NCBI RefSeq assembly: GCF_001641695.1
Contig: NZ_LSEF01000051.1
Coordinates: 1 to 51,997 of the forward strand
Origin: Bradyrhizobium neotropicale
GTDB taxonomy: Bacteria > Pseudomonadota > Alphaproteobacteria > Rhizobiales > Xanthobacteraceae
DNA length: 51,997 nucleotides
Direction of reading: 5' to 3'
A program made the translations under genes and the position numbers. Below the pieces are notes generated by a model. The model ran no database searches. It worked only from the letters and a program-made list of their open reading frames with translations, and was not told the origin of the DNA. Within the stretch, counting starts at the first letter, position 1, and every line of letters begins with the position of its first letter. Below are positions 41,084 through 51,500 of the stretch, piece by piece.

Positions 41084-44000
41084 TTAAGCTTGTTCCGATT
41101 TCAGTTCATGAAGAATTTGCTGCGCACGCCGCAGGTCGGTGGAATTAAAGCCCTCTGTGAATTGGTCGTAGATCGGTTGCAGCAGCCCTATCGCATCCAC
41201 CGCGCGCCCGCTGCGCCGCCAGAACGATGCAAGATCGCAGGCCGTGCGGAGTTCCCAGCATCGTGCTTGCTGGCGTTCGGCAATCTGCAAACTCGTCATG
41301 TAGAGAGCCTCCATCTGCTTGGCCGTGCCCTTGATCCGGGGAAGCAAGCCTGCCTTGAGGCGCAGCAATTCGGCAAGAAACCATTGTTCACTGCCTTTCT
41401 CGGCGACGGCAATCGCCTTTTCGATCGTTGTTCGAGCCGACGCCAGGTCACCGTGCTTGGCATGGGCCTCTGCTTCCAGCGCCAGGAACAGAGGGAGCCA
41501 AAGACGGGCTCCTGCCTTTTGCCAATTGGCTATGCCCGATTGAAGCAGTTTAATTCCCTGATCAAAATCACCCTCACAGATGCTCGCCCATCCTTCGAGG
41601 ATGCGGCCGCAAGCCATCCAGTGCGACAAGCCATGGTCGCGGCAGGACGTCACGACCAGTTCGGCGTAAGTCCGCATCTGCCGGGCGCTACGCCCGAAAA
41701 TTTCAAACAGGCCGCGCGCATGGCAGATGGTGAAGGCGCTAGTGTGCGGGTCGGATAGCTCGTTTGAACGATTCACCGCCGCGTCTGCGATTTGCGAGGC
41801 CTGTTCGAACAATCCGAGATGCCACAATGCCCAACTCAGATAACATAACGCCGCCGCTCCGATGTCCTGACCGTAGCGGGAGCGCGACAGTGCATGTTGC
41901 CGCGGGTCGTAGAGCGCCTTGGCTTTCGTTAGGTAGGGAAGCGCGGCGTTGAAATCTCCCTTGGTCAGATAGGTCGTTCCGACGATGCGATGGGCAACGC
42001 ATCGCGCGCCGGAGTCGTGATGACGCTCGGCTTCAGCCAGAAACTCGAGGGCTGCTTCCGTTTGCCTCGCGACCTGTCCGCCGACATAGTAGCCGGCCCA
42101 TATGCCGTACAGGATCGCAAGCTTCTGCGCAGGGTCCGTTGAATCGTCAATGAGAGCTTTCGCTCGCAACAAAGCTTCGCCCGTCTCGGGGGCGGCATAT
42201 CCGTGGCTTGCGATCAATGCCTGACCGAGCATGACTTCCAGCTCAAGCGCCTGACGCTTGCGTGCTGCACCTTCAGGGTGCGCTTGCAGCAACTCAAGCG
42301 CCCGGGTGAGATGGCGCTTGGCCTCGGAGGTGGCCGATCGCTCGATCGCGCGCTGACCGGCCCTTCGCAAGTAGCCGATCGCCCTTACGGTCAGTCCTGC
42401 CTGAATGAAGTGATGGGCCAGCAGCTCGGGCTGGCTTTCGACCATCTCGGGGAAGCCGCCTTCGATTGCATCCGCAATTCGGCCGTGGAGTTGCTGTCGT
42501 TCGGAGCGCAGCAAGGTGCCGTATGCCGCGTCTTGAACCAGCGCGTGCTTGAAGACGTAAACCGCATTCGGCGGCTCGCCGCGGACGAATACGAGTTCGG
42601 GAGCGGCCAATTGGGCGAGGGCGGCCTCCAGGAACGGGCCTGACAAAGGCGCGACGGCTGCGAGCAGCGGGTAAGAGAATTCGCGGCCGATGACTGCACC
42701 GATCTGGGCGACCTTCTTGACCGGGCCGAGCCTGTCGAGGCGGGCCGTCAGGGAGTCCAGCAGTGTCGCGGGGATCGCCAGCGTTGGCAGCTCGTTGCTC
42801 GCGACGGGCCGCTTGATGGTGTCCTGGAGCAGGCCGGACTCCATGACCGACTTGGTGAGTTCTTCCACAAACAAGGGAACGCCGTCGGTCTTGCTGACGA
42901 TCTGCTCGAGCATGCCGAGCGGCAGGGATTTGCGCCGGGCCACGTCCAGGATGATGGTCTCCGTCTGCTCGCGTCCCAGCCGATCGAGCCGAAGCATCGT
43001 GACGTGCGGCGCATCGATCCATGGCGGGAAGAATTCCGGCCTGAAGCTCATCAGGACGAAAACATGCGCCGACTTGATTGACGCAATGAGAATGCTGAAC
43101 AGTTCCAGCGTGCTTGAATCCGCCCAGTGGGCGTCGGCAAGTTCGACGACAAGCGGTACTTTTCGTGCAGATCCCAGCATCAGCCGGATCAAGGCCGAGA
43201 TCGCGAGATCCTTTTTGCGATGCGGGGTCTGGTCTGCCGTGGCTGTCTCTCGCGTGGGGATCGAAAGCAGGTTGGCGCAGGAGGAAATATCGGCCGGCGC
43301 AGTGCCCGATTTGGACAGGGCCGCACCGAGCTTCTTCAGCTTGACGGCTGGCGTATCCCCCGGCTCGAATTGCGCCGCTCGTTCGAGCTGCTCGATGATC
43401 GGATGAAACGGGCTGTTGGCGTGGTGCGGCGCGCATTGATACCGCATCGTCGTATGCGGCTCGGCGCAAATACGCTGCAGCACGACTTCGCAAACGCGCG
43501 ACTTTCCAATACCGGCTTCGCCGCACAGAAGGACTGCCTGACCTTTGCCGGCCTTCACGTTTTTCCAGGCCGCCATCAACTGCCGCAATTCGTGCTGCCG
43601 TCCGACAAATTTGGTGAGCCGTGGCCCCCGCTTGGCGCTGAAGCGGTTGTCAATGGCATTGCGTCCGGTGACCAGGCACGCGGTCACTCTTTCGGGAACA
43701 CCCACGAATTCATGGGCGCGAGGTTCGCCGGAGATGAAAGCGTTGCCCATCAGGTTCTGTGTACTTGCCGCCACCAGAACCGAATCTGTTGATGCGATGT
43801 TGCGCAACCGAGGTGCGATCGCCGAGGGCTGTCCGACCGCGCGCTGATCGGTGATCACGACCAGCCCGGTGGCTATTCCAACCCGGATGTGAACCGGCTC
43901 TCCCGAGGACGATGCGAGCTCGGCTACCTTTGTCACCAGGTCCAGTCCGGCGTGCACGGCGCGTTCCGCGTCATCCTCATGGGCCTTGGGATAGCCGAAA

Positions 44001-44983
44001 AGCGCCAGGACTTCGTGCCCCGCCACCCCGGACGTGAACCCGTTGGCATTTGAAATGACACTCGCGCAGGCATCCTGGAAGCGTTGCAGCGTGCTGGCGA
44101 AACGTTCCGGGTCGCCGCTGCTCGCGCCGTCGGTCGGACCGATCAACTCGAAGGACAGCACGGTAACCTGCCGTCTCTCTGAACCGGCGTGAGGCAGGCC
44201 GGGGGCCGATCCGTCGGGCGCATAACCCGCCGGCTGCTGCGCTGGCGAGCTCTCTGCGGATCTTTCCGTTGCCGATGAATCGCCATCGATAGCCGGGATG
44301 CTGGCGGCGAATTTGTATCCACCGCCTGAAACAGTGAGAATGAAGCGCGGTACTTTCCGAACAGGCTCGATCTTGCGCCGCAGCCTGCCGATCAGCACGT
44401 CGATACTGCGCCCATACAGCTCGACGCCGTTCCCGCCGATCGCGCGACTTAGCTCATCCCGCGACAGCACTGCGCCCGGGCTGTTGGCCAGCACGATCAG
44501 GAGCGATGCCTCCGCGCGCGTCAGCGCGACTTGGCGTCCATCGGCGTGAATGAAGCTGCGCCCGGCAAAATCGATCTTGCAGCCCGCCAGGCTCAACGCG
44601 GCGGGGGTGGGTCTGACGTCGTCATGTACCGGCGGCCGCATGAGCCGGGTGAGATGCTTGAGAAGTGCGGGTTCATCGAGCGGCCGTGACTTGTAGAGGG
44701 GGACGTCAGGTAGCGAGTTCTTGAGCCTCGCGATATCCTCCGGCCGCTCCGCCAGTACGATGAGGCTAGGAATTTTGTCAGCAAGCTGACGAACGAACGC
44801 CAAGCTCGCGGCGCCCGGGTCGGACACCACGATCGCTGTGCTGATCTGCTCGTTGGCAATGAGTTCCAACGCGCGTTTTTCGCCGGCGGCCAATTCGACC
44901 GAATAGCCGGCAGGGTGCAATGCACGTGCAATTTCGGCGCGAAGGGTAGTCTCTCGCGCAACAACCAGTACGCGTTTCTTCAT
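41084..44983 (-). CDS. Giant fusion regulator: pseudo-receiver, OmpR-type winged helix, degenerate class III cyclase, AAA ATPase, TPR
   Basis: A 1,299-residue protein from ATG 44983; a GTG at 45037 would add 18 residues. Residues 1-115 are receiver-like but lack the acidic pair (V-L-V-V-A-R-E-T), keeping Asp55 and Lys98. Residues 130-228 are an OmpR/PhoB winged helix (R-S-I-D-V-L-I-G-R-L-R-R-K-I, then G-G-G-Y-K-F). Residues 270-440 are class III cyclase-like, but the two metal aspartates are Glu279 and His323. Residues 455-760 form an AAA/STAND-type ATPase with Walker A GEAGIGKS (488-495) and a Walker B near 610-622. Residues about 850-1290 are helical TPR-like repeats. It is divergent from the second giant adhesin and probably controls it. 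DNA binding is likely; cAMP synthesis is not. Confidence 0.9.
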   Translation of the reverse strand: MKKRVLVVARETTLRAEIARALHPAGYSVELAAGEKRALELIANEQISTAIVVSDPGAASLAFVRQLADKIPSLIVLAERPEDIARLKNSLPDVPLYKSRPLDEPALLKHLTRLMRPPVHDDVRPTPAALSLAGCKIDFAGRSFIHADGRQVALTRAEASLLIVLANSPGAVLSRDELSRAIGGNGVELYGRSIDVLIGRLRRKIEPVRKVPRFILTVSGGGYKFAASIPAIDGDSSATERSAESSPAQQPAGYAPDGSAPGLPHAGSERRQVTVLSFELIGPTDGASSGDPERFASTLQRFQDACASVISNANGFTSGVAGHEVLALFGYPKAHEDDAERAVHAGLDLVTKVAELASSSGEPVHIRVGIATGLVVITDQRAVGQPSAIAPRLRNIASTDSVLVAASTQNLMGNAFISGEPRAHEFVGVPERVTACLVTGRNAIDNRFSAKRGPRLTKFVGRQHELRQLMAAWKNVKAGKGQAVLLCGEAGIGKSRVCEVVLQRICAEPHTTMRYQCAPHHANSPFHPIIEQLERAAQFEPGDTPAVKLKKLGAALSKSGTAPADISSCANLLSIPTRETATADQTPHRKKDLAISALIRLMLGSARKVPLVVELADAHWADSSTLELFSILIASIKSAHVFVLMSFRPEFFPPWIDAPHVTMLRLDRLGREQTETIILDVARRKSLPLGMLEQIVSKTDGVPLFVEELTKSVMESGLLQDTIKRPVASNELPTLAIPATLLDSLTARLDRLGPVKKVAQIGAVIGREFSYPLLAAVAPLSGPFLEAALAQLAAPELVFVRGEPPNAVYVFKHALVQDAAYGTLLRSERQQLHGRIADAIEGGFPEMVESQPELLAHHFIQAGLTVRAIGYLRRAGQRAIERSATSEAKRHLTRALELLQAHPEGAARKRQALELEVMLGQALIASHGYAAPETGEALLRAKALIDDSTDPAQKLAILYGIWAGYYVGGQVARQTEAALEFLAEAERHHDSGARCVAHRIVGTTYLTKGDFNAALPYLTKAKALYDPRQHALSRSRYGQDIGAAALCYLSWALWHLGLFEQASQIADAAVNRSNELSDPHTSAFTICHARGLFEIFGRSARQMRTYAELVVTSCRDHGLSHWMACGRILEGWASICEGDFDQGIKLLQSGIANWQKAGARLWLPLFLALEAEAHAKHGDLASARTTIEKAIAVAEKGSEQWFLAELLRLKAGLLPRIKGTAKQMEALYMTSLQIAERQQARCWELRTACDLASFWRRSGRAVDAIGLLQPIYDQFTEGFNSTDLRRAQQILHELKSEQA

Positions 44984-45039
44984 TTCAGCAATCCGCTCGA
45001 GCCCCGCGAGCGACATAGGTGCGGCACAATGTCTCACAG

Positions 45040-45056
45040 TTACATATTAATTACAT
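45040..45056. promoter_or_regulatory. 11-bp-phased direct repeat, OmpR/PhoB-type operator candidate
   Basis: TTACAT occurs at 45040-45045 and 45051-45056, one helical turn apart, immediately upstream of the regulator coding region. On the minus strand it reads ATGTAA-N5-ATGTAA. Tandem half-sites spaced 11 bp are the hallmark of OmpR/PhoB-family winged-helix binding, and the adjacent gene encodes such a domain. Autoregulation and co-control of the adhesin are inferred. Confidence 0.5.
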
Positions 45057-45412
45057 TTCTGACAACGGCTCCTCTCGGCAATTAAGCTATTGCTAACAAA
45101 CGTCAAAAAGCTGCGCCGGGGCTGGCGCGTTTGGGGAGCGGGGTTGGATGACGTCTTGCGGCGCCGAAAGGTTTTCGGAACTGCGACAATGCGTTTCCGC
45201 CCCTTTTTCCCACAACCGAGAGATGTCTTCGGCTGAAGACCTGCCGCTTCTGGCAAAACATGCCGCTCGAAGCGAGCCTGCAACTTTGACTGCCGGCCGC
45301 GACGACGAAGTCGCGCGGTTTTATTTTACCGCTTTTTCTGTGCGTCGTCTTTTCCAGGCGAGAGGCCGCGCGATCGATTTTGGCGCGGACCTGCAAAGGC
45401 ATTGGCCTTCCA

Positions 45413-45445
45413 GATGCTCGCCGCTGCTCCCTCGCGGCGAGCATC
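45413..45445 (+). promoter_or_regulatory. Strong leader hairpin upstream of the second adhesin
   Basis: GATGCTCGCCGC (45413-45424) and GCGGCGAGCATC (45434-45445) are perfect 12-bp arms with a 9-nt loop (45425-45433). It lies 67 bp before the adhesin ATG and has no T-tract, so it is more likely an mRNA leader structure (stability, pausing or anti-sRNA role) than an intrinsic terminator. Confidence 0.6.
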
Positions 45446-45512
45446 CATCCGTTTCGGCGACGGCGAACGCCGCATCTCAAATGAAAAGATCCATTTATTT
45501 TAGGGGTATTAC

Positions 45513-48500
45513 ATGTCGAATGACGGCGTCATCAGCATCGTCGGCAACCAGAACGCCAGCGTAATCGACGGCAATTCCAGCGTCATCGTCGCCGGTAACG
45601 GCAACGACAGTTTGACAGCGGGCGCCGGCAGCATCGTGACTGCCGGCAATGGCGCGGACACCATTTCGGTCGGCGCTGGCAGCGTGGTCGTGGCCGGCAC
45701 TGGCAACGATACGGTGACCGCAGGCAGCAACAGTCTCGTCACCGCCGGCAACGGCAGTGATCATGTCACGGCAGGCGCGAACAGTGTGATTGTCGTCGGT
45801 AACGGTAACGACACGCTGAGTGTGGGCAACAACAGCATCGTCACGGCCGGCAATGGCAACGATCAGGTGACCGTCGGCGCCAACAGCGTGATCGTGGTCG
45901 GCAATGGCAACGATACGCTGACCGCAGGCGCCAACAGCGTGATCACCGCCGGCAACGGCAACGATACCATCCATCTTGGTCAGAACGACCTGGTCGTCGT
46001 CGGAACCGGCAAGGATACGTTCGTCCTGCCGTCGTCGGCACAATTGGCGCTGACGGCGCCGACCAGCCTATCGGTCAATGAGGACGGCACCGTTGCGCTT
46101 GCGCTCGGCATCGCTTCGTCAGGCTTTGGATTCGGCAAGGAGACGATCGTCGGTTTCAACACCAGCAAAGACGTGATCCAGCTCAGCACCGCGCAATTTG
46201 CGAATTTCGCGGCCGTGATGGCGTCGGCAAAGCAGATCGGCAACGACACCATCATCACCGGCGATGCGTCCGACACCATCGACCTCAGTGGCGTGCGCCT
46301 TTCCAGCCTGACCGCCAGCGATTTCTCCTTTGTCAGCTCCACCTCGAACATATCGGTGACGATATCGGGAATACCGGCCGGCGTGACGTTGAGCGACACC
46401 GCCGGCGCCATCACCGTCGTCAACGGCAGCGCAACCTTGACCCAGGCCCAGCTTGCCGGCTTGACGCTGAAGGCGGGCGAGGTGACGGCTGGAACGTTGA
46501 CCGTCACGGCGACGGACACGTCGACCGGAAACTTCGTTACGAAGACGATCGCGCTGACGGTCAATCCTGTCGCCCCGACGCTGGGGGGACCGACGTCGTT
46601 GACGGTCGGCTCCGGCGCCACGATCGCCCTCGGCATCACGGAAACACCGTTCGATTCCCGTGATACCATTTCGCTGACGATCAAGGGTGTGCCCTCGGAT
46701 GCCTTGCTCTCGGCCGGCACCAAGAACGCGGACGGGAGCTGGGCGCTGACACCGGCGCAGCTCACGGGCCTGACGCTGAAGGCGGGAGGCGCGACCTCGG
46801 CAAGCCTGACGGTCACGGCGACGAATACGGCCGGAATTACGGCGTCGGTGACGGAAACCATTCAGCTCAACGTGACCGCGCCGCTAAAGGTCACCTTCGA
46901 CACGGTGTCGTTCACCGACACGGGCGCGCAGGGTGACCACATCACCAACAATGGCAATGTGACGCTGTCCGGGACCGTGACGGACAATTTGACCGTATCG
47001 CAGGTTCAGGTCTTCAACGGCAATACGCTGCTGGGTTCGGCGACGGTGGACAACGTCCACCATACGTGGTCGTTGGTGACGACCCTTGTGAACGGCAATT
47101 ACAATCAGCTCAATGTCCAGGCGACCGACAGCGCGGGCACTTCGGTCAGCGCCAGCACGACCCAGTATTTTCAGGTCGATACCACGGCTCCCACTCTCGT
47201 TTCGGATTCGGAATCCGTCTCGGGCCTGACGCAATCAAAAGTCGAATCCATCACGATCCTGGCCAGCGATGCCAATGGCGTCGCCTCTGTGGCGATCTAC
47301 GATGACGCGACGCATAAATTGCTCGGCAACGCAACCTTGAACGGTGGCGCTTGGAAGTACGGCGCGACCGATCTGTCAGACGGCGTGCACAAGTTTTACG
47401 CCGTCATCACCGACGTTGCCGGCAACCAGACCACGACGGCCGATTTGACGACGGTAACGGTCGATACCACGCCGCCGACACTGATATCGGACTCGGAATC
47501 CGCCCCGGGGCTGACGAAGTCGAACGTCGAAACGATCACGGTTAACGCGACTGACGCGAACGGCGTTGCCTCGGTGACGATCTATGAAGAGGGGAAGGCG
47601 CAGCCGCTCGGCGCCGCAACGTTGAGCAGCGGTACTCCGAGCAGTGGGACGTGGAGCTTCAGCACTGGCAGCCTGGGCGACGGTGCGCACAATTTCTACG
47701 CCGTCATCGTCGATACGGCCGGCAACCAGACCAAGACGGCCGATCTTGCGACCGTGACGGTCGATACCACGCCGCCGGCATTGATCTCGGACTCGGAGTC
47801 CGTTTCGGGACTGACGCAATCGACCACCGACGTGATCACGGTGAGTGCGAGCGACATCAATGGTGTCGCCTCGGTGGCGATCTATGAAGAGGGGAAGGCG
47901 CAGCCGCTCGGCAGTGCAACCCTGAGCGCTGGAAGCGCCGGCAACGGCACCTGGACCTACAACGCGACGGGCCTCGGCGATGGCGCGCACGCGTACTACG
48001 CCGTGATCACCGACGCCGCGGGCAACCAGACCAAGACGACCGATCTGGCAACCGTCACGGTCGACACCACGGCGCCGGTGGCAACGATTGCTATCTCGGC
48101 CTCCGGGGCGACCAACACCACGACCGAGACCATCACGGTCAACGCGAGCGATGCCGATGGCGTTGCGTCCGTCGAGATCGACGACAACGGCGCCTTCCTC
48201 GCCAACGCGACACAGGGCAGCCCCGGCGTCTGGACCTACACGGCCGCCAACCTGACGGAGGGCGGCCATGATTTCACGGCTTTCGTCAAGGACGCAGCGA
48301 CCAACTCGACCACCACCGGCCATGCGACTGTCGTGGTCGATACCACCGCGCCGTCGGTCACGTTTGACACGGTTTCCTACGACCACACCGGCACAGCCGG
48401 CTTCACCAAGGACGGAACGGTTACGCTCTCCGGCACGACCGGCGACAACGTCACGGTGTCGCAGGTCCAGGTGTTCAGCGGCGCGCAGTTGCTGGGCGAC

Positions 48501-51500
48501 GCGGCCGTCGACAACACCAGCCACACCTGGACCCTCACACAGAACCTGCCGGCGGGGGTCTACAGCAATCTCAGCGTGACCGCGACCGACGAGGCCGGCA
48601 ATACCGGCACGGCAGCGAACACTGACGCAACGCAAACGCTTCAAGTCGATCACACGCCGCCGTCGATCGCTTTTGGAACGGTGTCTTACGTCGACACCGG
48701 TGTCGCGAACGACGGCATTACCGGCAACAACCTCGTGACGATGTCGGGCGCCGTCGCGGACGACGTGACGGTGTCGCAGGTTCAGGTGTTCAGCGGCTCT
48801 CAGTTGCTGGGCAACGCCGTCATCGACAACACCAGCCACTCCTGGACGTTGACGTCGAACCTCGCCGACGGCACCTACGCGAATTTGAGTGCGACGGCGA
48901 CGGATGAAGCCGGAAACAGCACGAGCGCAGCCAACACCAGCGCAACGACGAGCTTCCAGATCGATACGGCCGCACCGATCATCACCTTCACCAGCGTGAC
49001 CCTGGCTCATCCGACGGACTCGTCCGGTACGAATTCGTCCGACGGTGGAATAATCCTGTCGGGGGCGGTTTCCGATAATGTCAGCGTAACCCAGGTTCAG
49101 GTCTTCAACGGGAGTCAGCTACTCGGCACGGCGACCGTCTCGAATGGCACGTGGGCGCTGGACACGACCCTTGCGCAGGGCAGCTACAACAACTTGCACG
49201 CAACGGCGACCGACGAGGCCGGCAACGTCGCTGACGCCGGCAACAGCCACGTCGTGACCGTAAGCCCCGCATCGGGCTACGTCATCGACGGCTACATCAC
49301 GGGTGCGACCGTATTCGCCGACACCAACGGCAATGGCAAGCTTGATGCAGGTGAAGCGTCGGGAATAACGGACGAATCGGGTCATTTCACGCTGGGTGCC
49401 GGAACGACAACGGGCACGCTAGTGCTGGTCGGCGGTACCGACACCGCGACCGGCCTCGCATTCACGGGAGTGATGACGGCGCCGACGGGGTCGACCCAGG
49501 TGACCCCGCTGACGACGCTGGTGCAGTCGGTCGCAGCGGCCAAAGGGGGAGATGTCGCAGCGGCTTCGCAGTCCGTCGCCAAGGCTCTTGGGCTCGATCC
49601 GACGGTCAATCTGACCAACCTCGACACCGTCGCGGCCGCCTATGCCGGCGACAGCAGCGCCTTTGTCGCCGCCAGCAAGGTGCTCAATACCGTCTCGATG
49701 GTCGCGTCGGCCGTTGTCGGTACCGGTGCGTCGGACTTCTCCTCTGCGGCCGCCAGCGCCTTCTCCGCCCTCGCGGCGCAAATCGCCACGACCAGCGCAC
49801 CGCTCGATCTGTCCAGCACCGATTTGGTGTCGACCGTCGTCAGCAGCACGATTGCCTCGGCTTCTTCGGGCACGTCGTCATTGACGAGCGACCAGACCGC
49901 GGCGATCGCCAGCGTCGTGACGTCGGTCAATGTGGCAACGGACAAGGCCGCCGCTGCGAACAGCGGCACCGGCACCACCGCCACGGCGGCTCTTCTCACC
50001 AGCGTCAGCGCCACGTCCATCGTGGCGCAGGGCACGACCTCAACGCAGCTTCAGCAGGCGACGTCCGGTGTCACTGATTTGACGACGCTTGCCAACAATA
50101 CCACGGCCGCCAGCGTGACGTCGGATGCCTCACAACAGCATGTGGGCAGTGTCGCGCCGGCTGCTCCGACATTCGTGAGCCTGACGCCGACGGATGGTTC
50201 GCCGAACAATTTCACGATGGTGCATTACACGCTGACGTTCTCCGATCCGGTCACTGGCGTGAGTGCGAGCGATTTCAGCATCGCGACGACGGGGTTAGTG
50301 GGCGCGTCGATTGCCGGTATCACGCCGGTCGCCGGCAGCAATGGCACGCAGTACACCATCTCGGTCAACACCGGGGTCGGCGTCGGCGATGGCACCCTGA
50401 CGCTGAGCTTCACCGGAAGCACTGTTCAGGATATTGCGGGCAATGCTTTCAAGGATCAGAGCACGCACACGGGTGCGACCTATATTGTCGATCAGGACAC
50501 TGGCGAGCAGGCGGCACTCGGGCTGAACGTCACCAACACCAACGTGAACACGGCGGGCTCCGCGATCTTCAGCTTCACCGTTGCGGGGCTCGAACCGAAC
50601 GACACCGGTACGGTGACCTTCACCGACGGTGCGAACAAGGTCTCGGTCGCCGTTTCCGGCGGACAGACCAGCTATACGGCGAACCTCGGCACGCTGACAG
50701 ACGGCCCCATCACGTCTTCGCTGGCGGTCAACACTGATGCGGCCGGCAATTCGTTCACGCCGGTGGCCGGCACGAGCGCGGTCACGCTGAGCGGATTCAA
50801 CGTTGCCGGCAGTTCCATCCAGATCATTCAGAATGGGGCCGGGGACATCACGGTGATCCCGAGTGGCAGCGTCACGACCCAGTCCGGGAACGGCGTGACT
50901 GCGGAAGAGAGCGCGAGCGGGACCGGCAACGTCACCGTCAATGCGACCGGCAGCGTGACCGGGCAGGGCACCGGCTCGATCGGCCTGCTCGCCGAGAACC
51001 TCAACGCGGCCAATGCCGGCAACATCAACGTGACTTCGACCGGCGGCGCCAGCGGCGCGTTTGACGGCATCGATGTCGTCAACAAGGGCAACGGCAATAT
51101 TTCGGTCGAGGCGGGCGGAGCCGTAGCCGCGACGGTGCAGTTCGGCATTCGCACCGAACAATATGGATCCGGCAGCACATCGGTGGTGATGGACCCCGGC
51201 AGCACCATCCATTCCGGCGGCGCAGGTATCAGCCTCGTCAACTTCGCGACATCGATCGGGACCGGCGCCAACAGCGTGATCACGGTCACCAACAACGCCA
51301 CCATCAATTCGGGCACGACTCTCAACCCCAGTGGTTCGCAGCCCCAGGGCATTGCCGCCGGCTACTACGGTACCACCGGCGGTCCGGGCACCGTCGGCAT
51401 CGCCAATACCAACGTCAACGGCACTGTCACCGTCAACAACAACGGCAACATCACCGCCGCGGCGGGTTACGGCATCAACGCCTACAATTACGGCAACGGC

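Larger units (their letters stand above)
44984..45512. other. Divergent control region between fusion regulator and second adhesin
   Basis: About 530 bases without a convincing gene. Besides the phased direct repeat (45040-45056) and the leader hairpin (45413-45445), it contains smaller inverted repeats, such as CCGAAA/TTTCGG at 45164-45178 and TCTTC/GAAGA near 45227. It also holds A/T-rich stretches near 45040-45115 and 45318-45355 that could hold promoters. An ORF at 45148-45564 lacks coding character and overlaps the adhesin start. Confidence 0.6.

Noticed and set aside
41084..44983. Reading the fusion regulator as an active adenylate cyclase
   Set aside because: Both metal-binding aspartate positions are replaced (Glu279, His323), so enzyme activity is not supported.
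45148..45564. 138-residue ORF in the adhesin 2 leader
   Set aside because: It overlaps the adhesin start in another frame, crosses the hairpin and shows no recognisable domain or ribosome site.
45576..46034. Regular 51-bp periodicity that could be mistaken for a CRISPR array
   Set aside because: Units are in frame, code for G-N-G-N-D motifs and have no unique spacers.
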